Of a stretch of 5,269 bases of DNA, positions 5,110 through 5,269 are shown piece after piece. Source of the stretch: an uncultured Pseudobutyrivibrio sp. (lineage in GTDB: Bacteria > Bacillota > Clostridia > Lachnospirales > Lachnospiraceae). The DNA lies in contig URCQ01000048.1 in assembly GCA_900546435.1 (NCBI GenBank), forward strand, positions 1 through 5,269. The letters are read 5' to 3'. Numbering within the stretch: the first letter of the stretch is position 1; the number at the start of each line of letters is the position of its first letter. Below the pieces are notes generated by a model. The model was not told where the DNA came from. It ran no database searches and saw only the letters and a program-made list of their open reading frames with translations. The translations under genes and the position numbers were made by a program.

Positions 5110-5269
5110 TTATACAAGATATTGCTTGAGTTGCGCTACAACAGCATCTACTGTGCCAGCAACATCTTTTCCATCCAAATCCACCGTAATATCTGCATAT
5201 TTTTCATACAGACGTGTTCTCTCATCATAAATATCCCGAAGCGTCTGCCCTTCTTTATGCACCACGCCT
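5110..5269 (-). CDS. aroK: Shikimate kinase, C-terminal part (5' end outside the window)
   Basis: The last 52 residues are visible, starting GVVHKEGQTLRDIYDERTRL, then YEKYADITVD. The pattern L-x-x-x-Y-x-E-R-x-x-x-Y-x-x-x-A-D-I-T-V-D is the C-terminal helix and strand of shikimate kinases, following the lid region. The enzyme phosphorylates shikimate with ATP in the chorismate pathway. The Walker A motif and substrate-binding residues lie outside the window, so identification rests on the tail only. It ends about 37 bp before the -35 of the permease promoter and has no evident hairpin of its own before it, so read-through into the permease leader terminator is possible. Other small P-loop kinases of similar fold are less likely. 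Confidence 0.72.
   Translation of the reverse strand, partial: GVVHKEGQTLRDIYDERTRLYEKYADITVDLDGKDVAGTVDAVVAQLKQYLV

Noticed and set aside
1..5269. CRISPR arrays, tRNA or rRNA genes, transposases
   Set aside because: No repeat-spacer pattern, no RNA gene signature, and no transposase motif were seen in either strand.

Overview
The window looks like chromosome of a low-GC Clostridia member, most likely a motile Lachnospiraceae relative. This rests on AT-rich intergenic DNA, strong AGGAGG-type ribosome binding sites, sigma-A promoters, intrinsic terminators, the style of the GuaA, UraA and AroK proteins, and a probable flagellar-type gene. The genus cannot be fixed from this sequence.

Layout: positions 1 to about 1246 look like the end of an integrated mobile element (ICE or genomic island). 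It holds the start of a small excisionase-like helix-turn-helix gene reading left (1-91) and an XRE-family regulator reading right (509-1069). Between them is a 417-bp control region with two divergent sigma-A promoters and four copies of a 20-bp operator, consensus CTTAAACA-N4-TGTTTAAG. After the XRE gene come a bidirectional terminator, two direct repeats of GTTGCCAA 11 bp apart, and a fifth operator copy. All of these lie just before the 3' end of guaA, a known integration hotspot.

Positions 1247-5269 are core chromosome. guaA (GMP synthase, leftward) is divergent from a 165-aa gene without cysteine, tryptophan or proline that resembles the C-terminal part of the flagellar cap protein FliD. 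That gene sits behind a sigma-D/FliA-type promoter framed by an 8-bp inverted repeat. The guaA leader carries a 17-bp perfect palindrome. A bidirectional terminator separates the 165-aa gene from the convergent uracil permease gene, whose leader contains a strong terminator hairpin with a PyrR-like loop sequence. The window ends inside the 3' part of a shikimate kinase gene (aroK).

How the genes work together: GuaA makes GMP and the permease imports uracil, so the core part is partly nucleotide supply, but the genes have separate promoters and are not one operon. The element part looks like a self-regulated switch in which the XRE protein would control both its own promoter and that of the divergent HTH gene. 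The least described items are the operator array, the nested leader peptide before the XRE gene, the sigma-D-driven FliD-like protein, and the leader structures of guaA and the permease gene.
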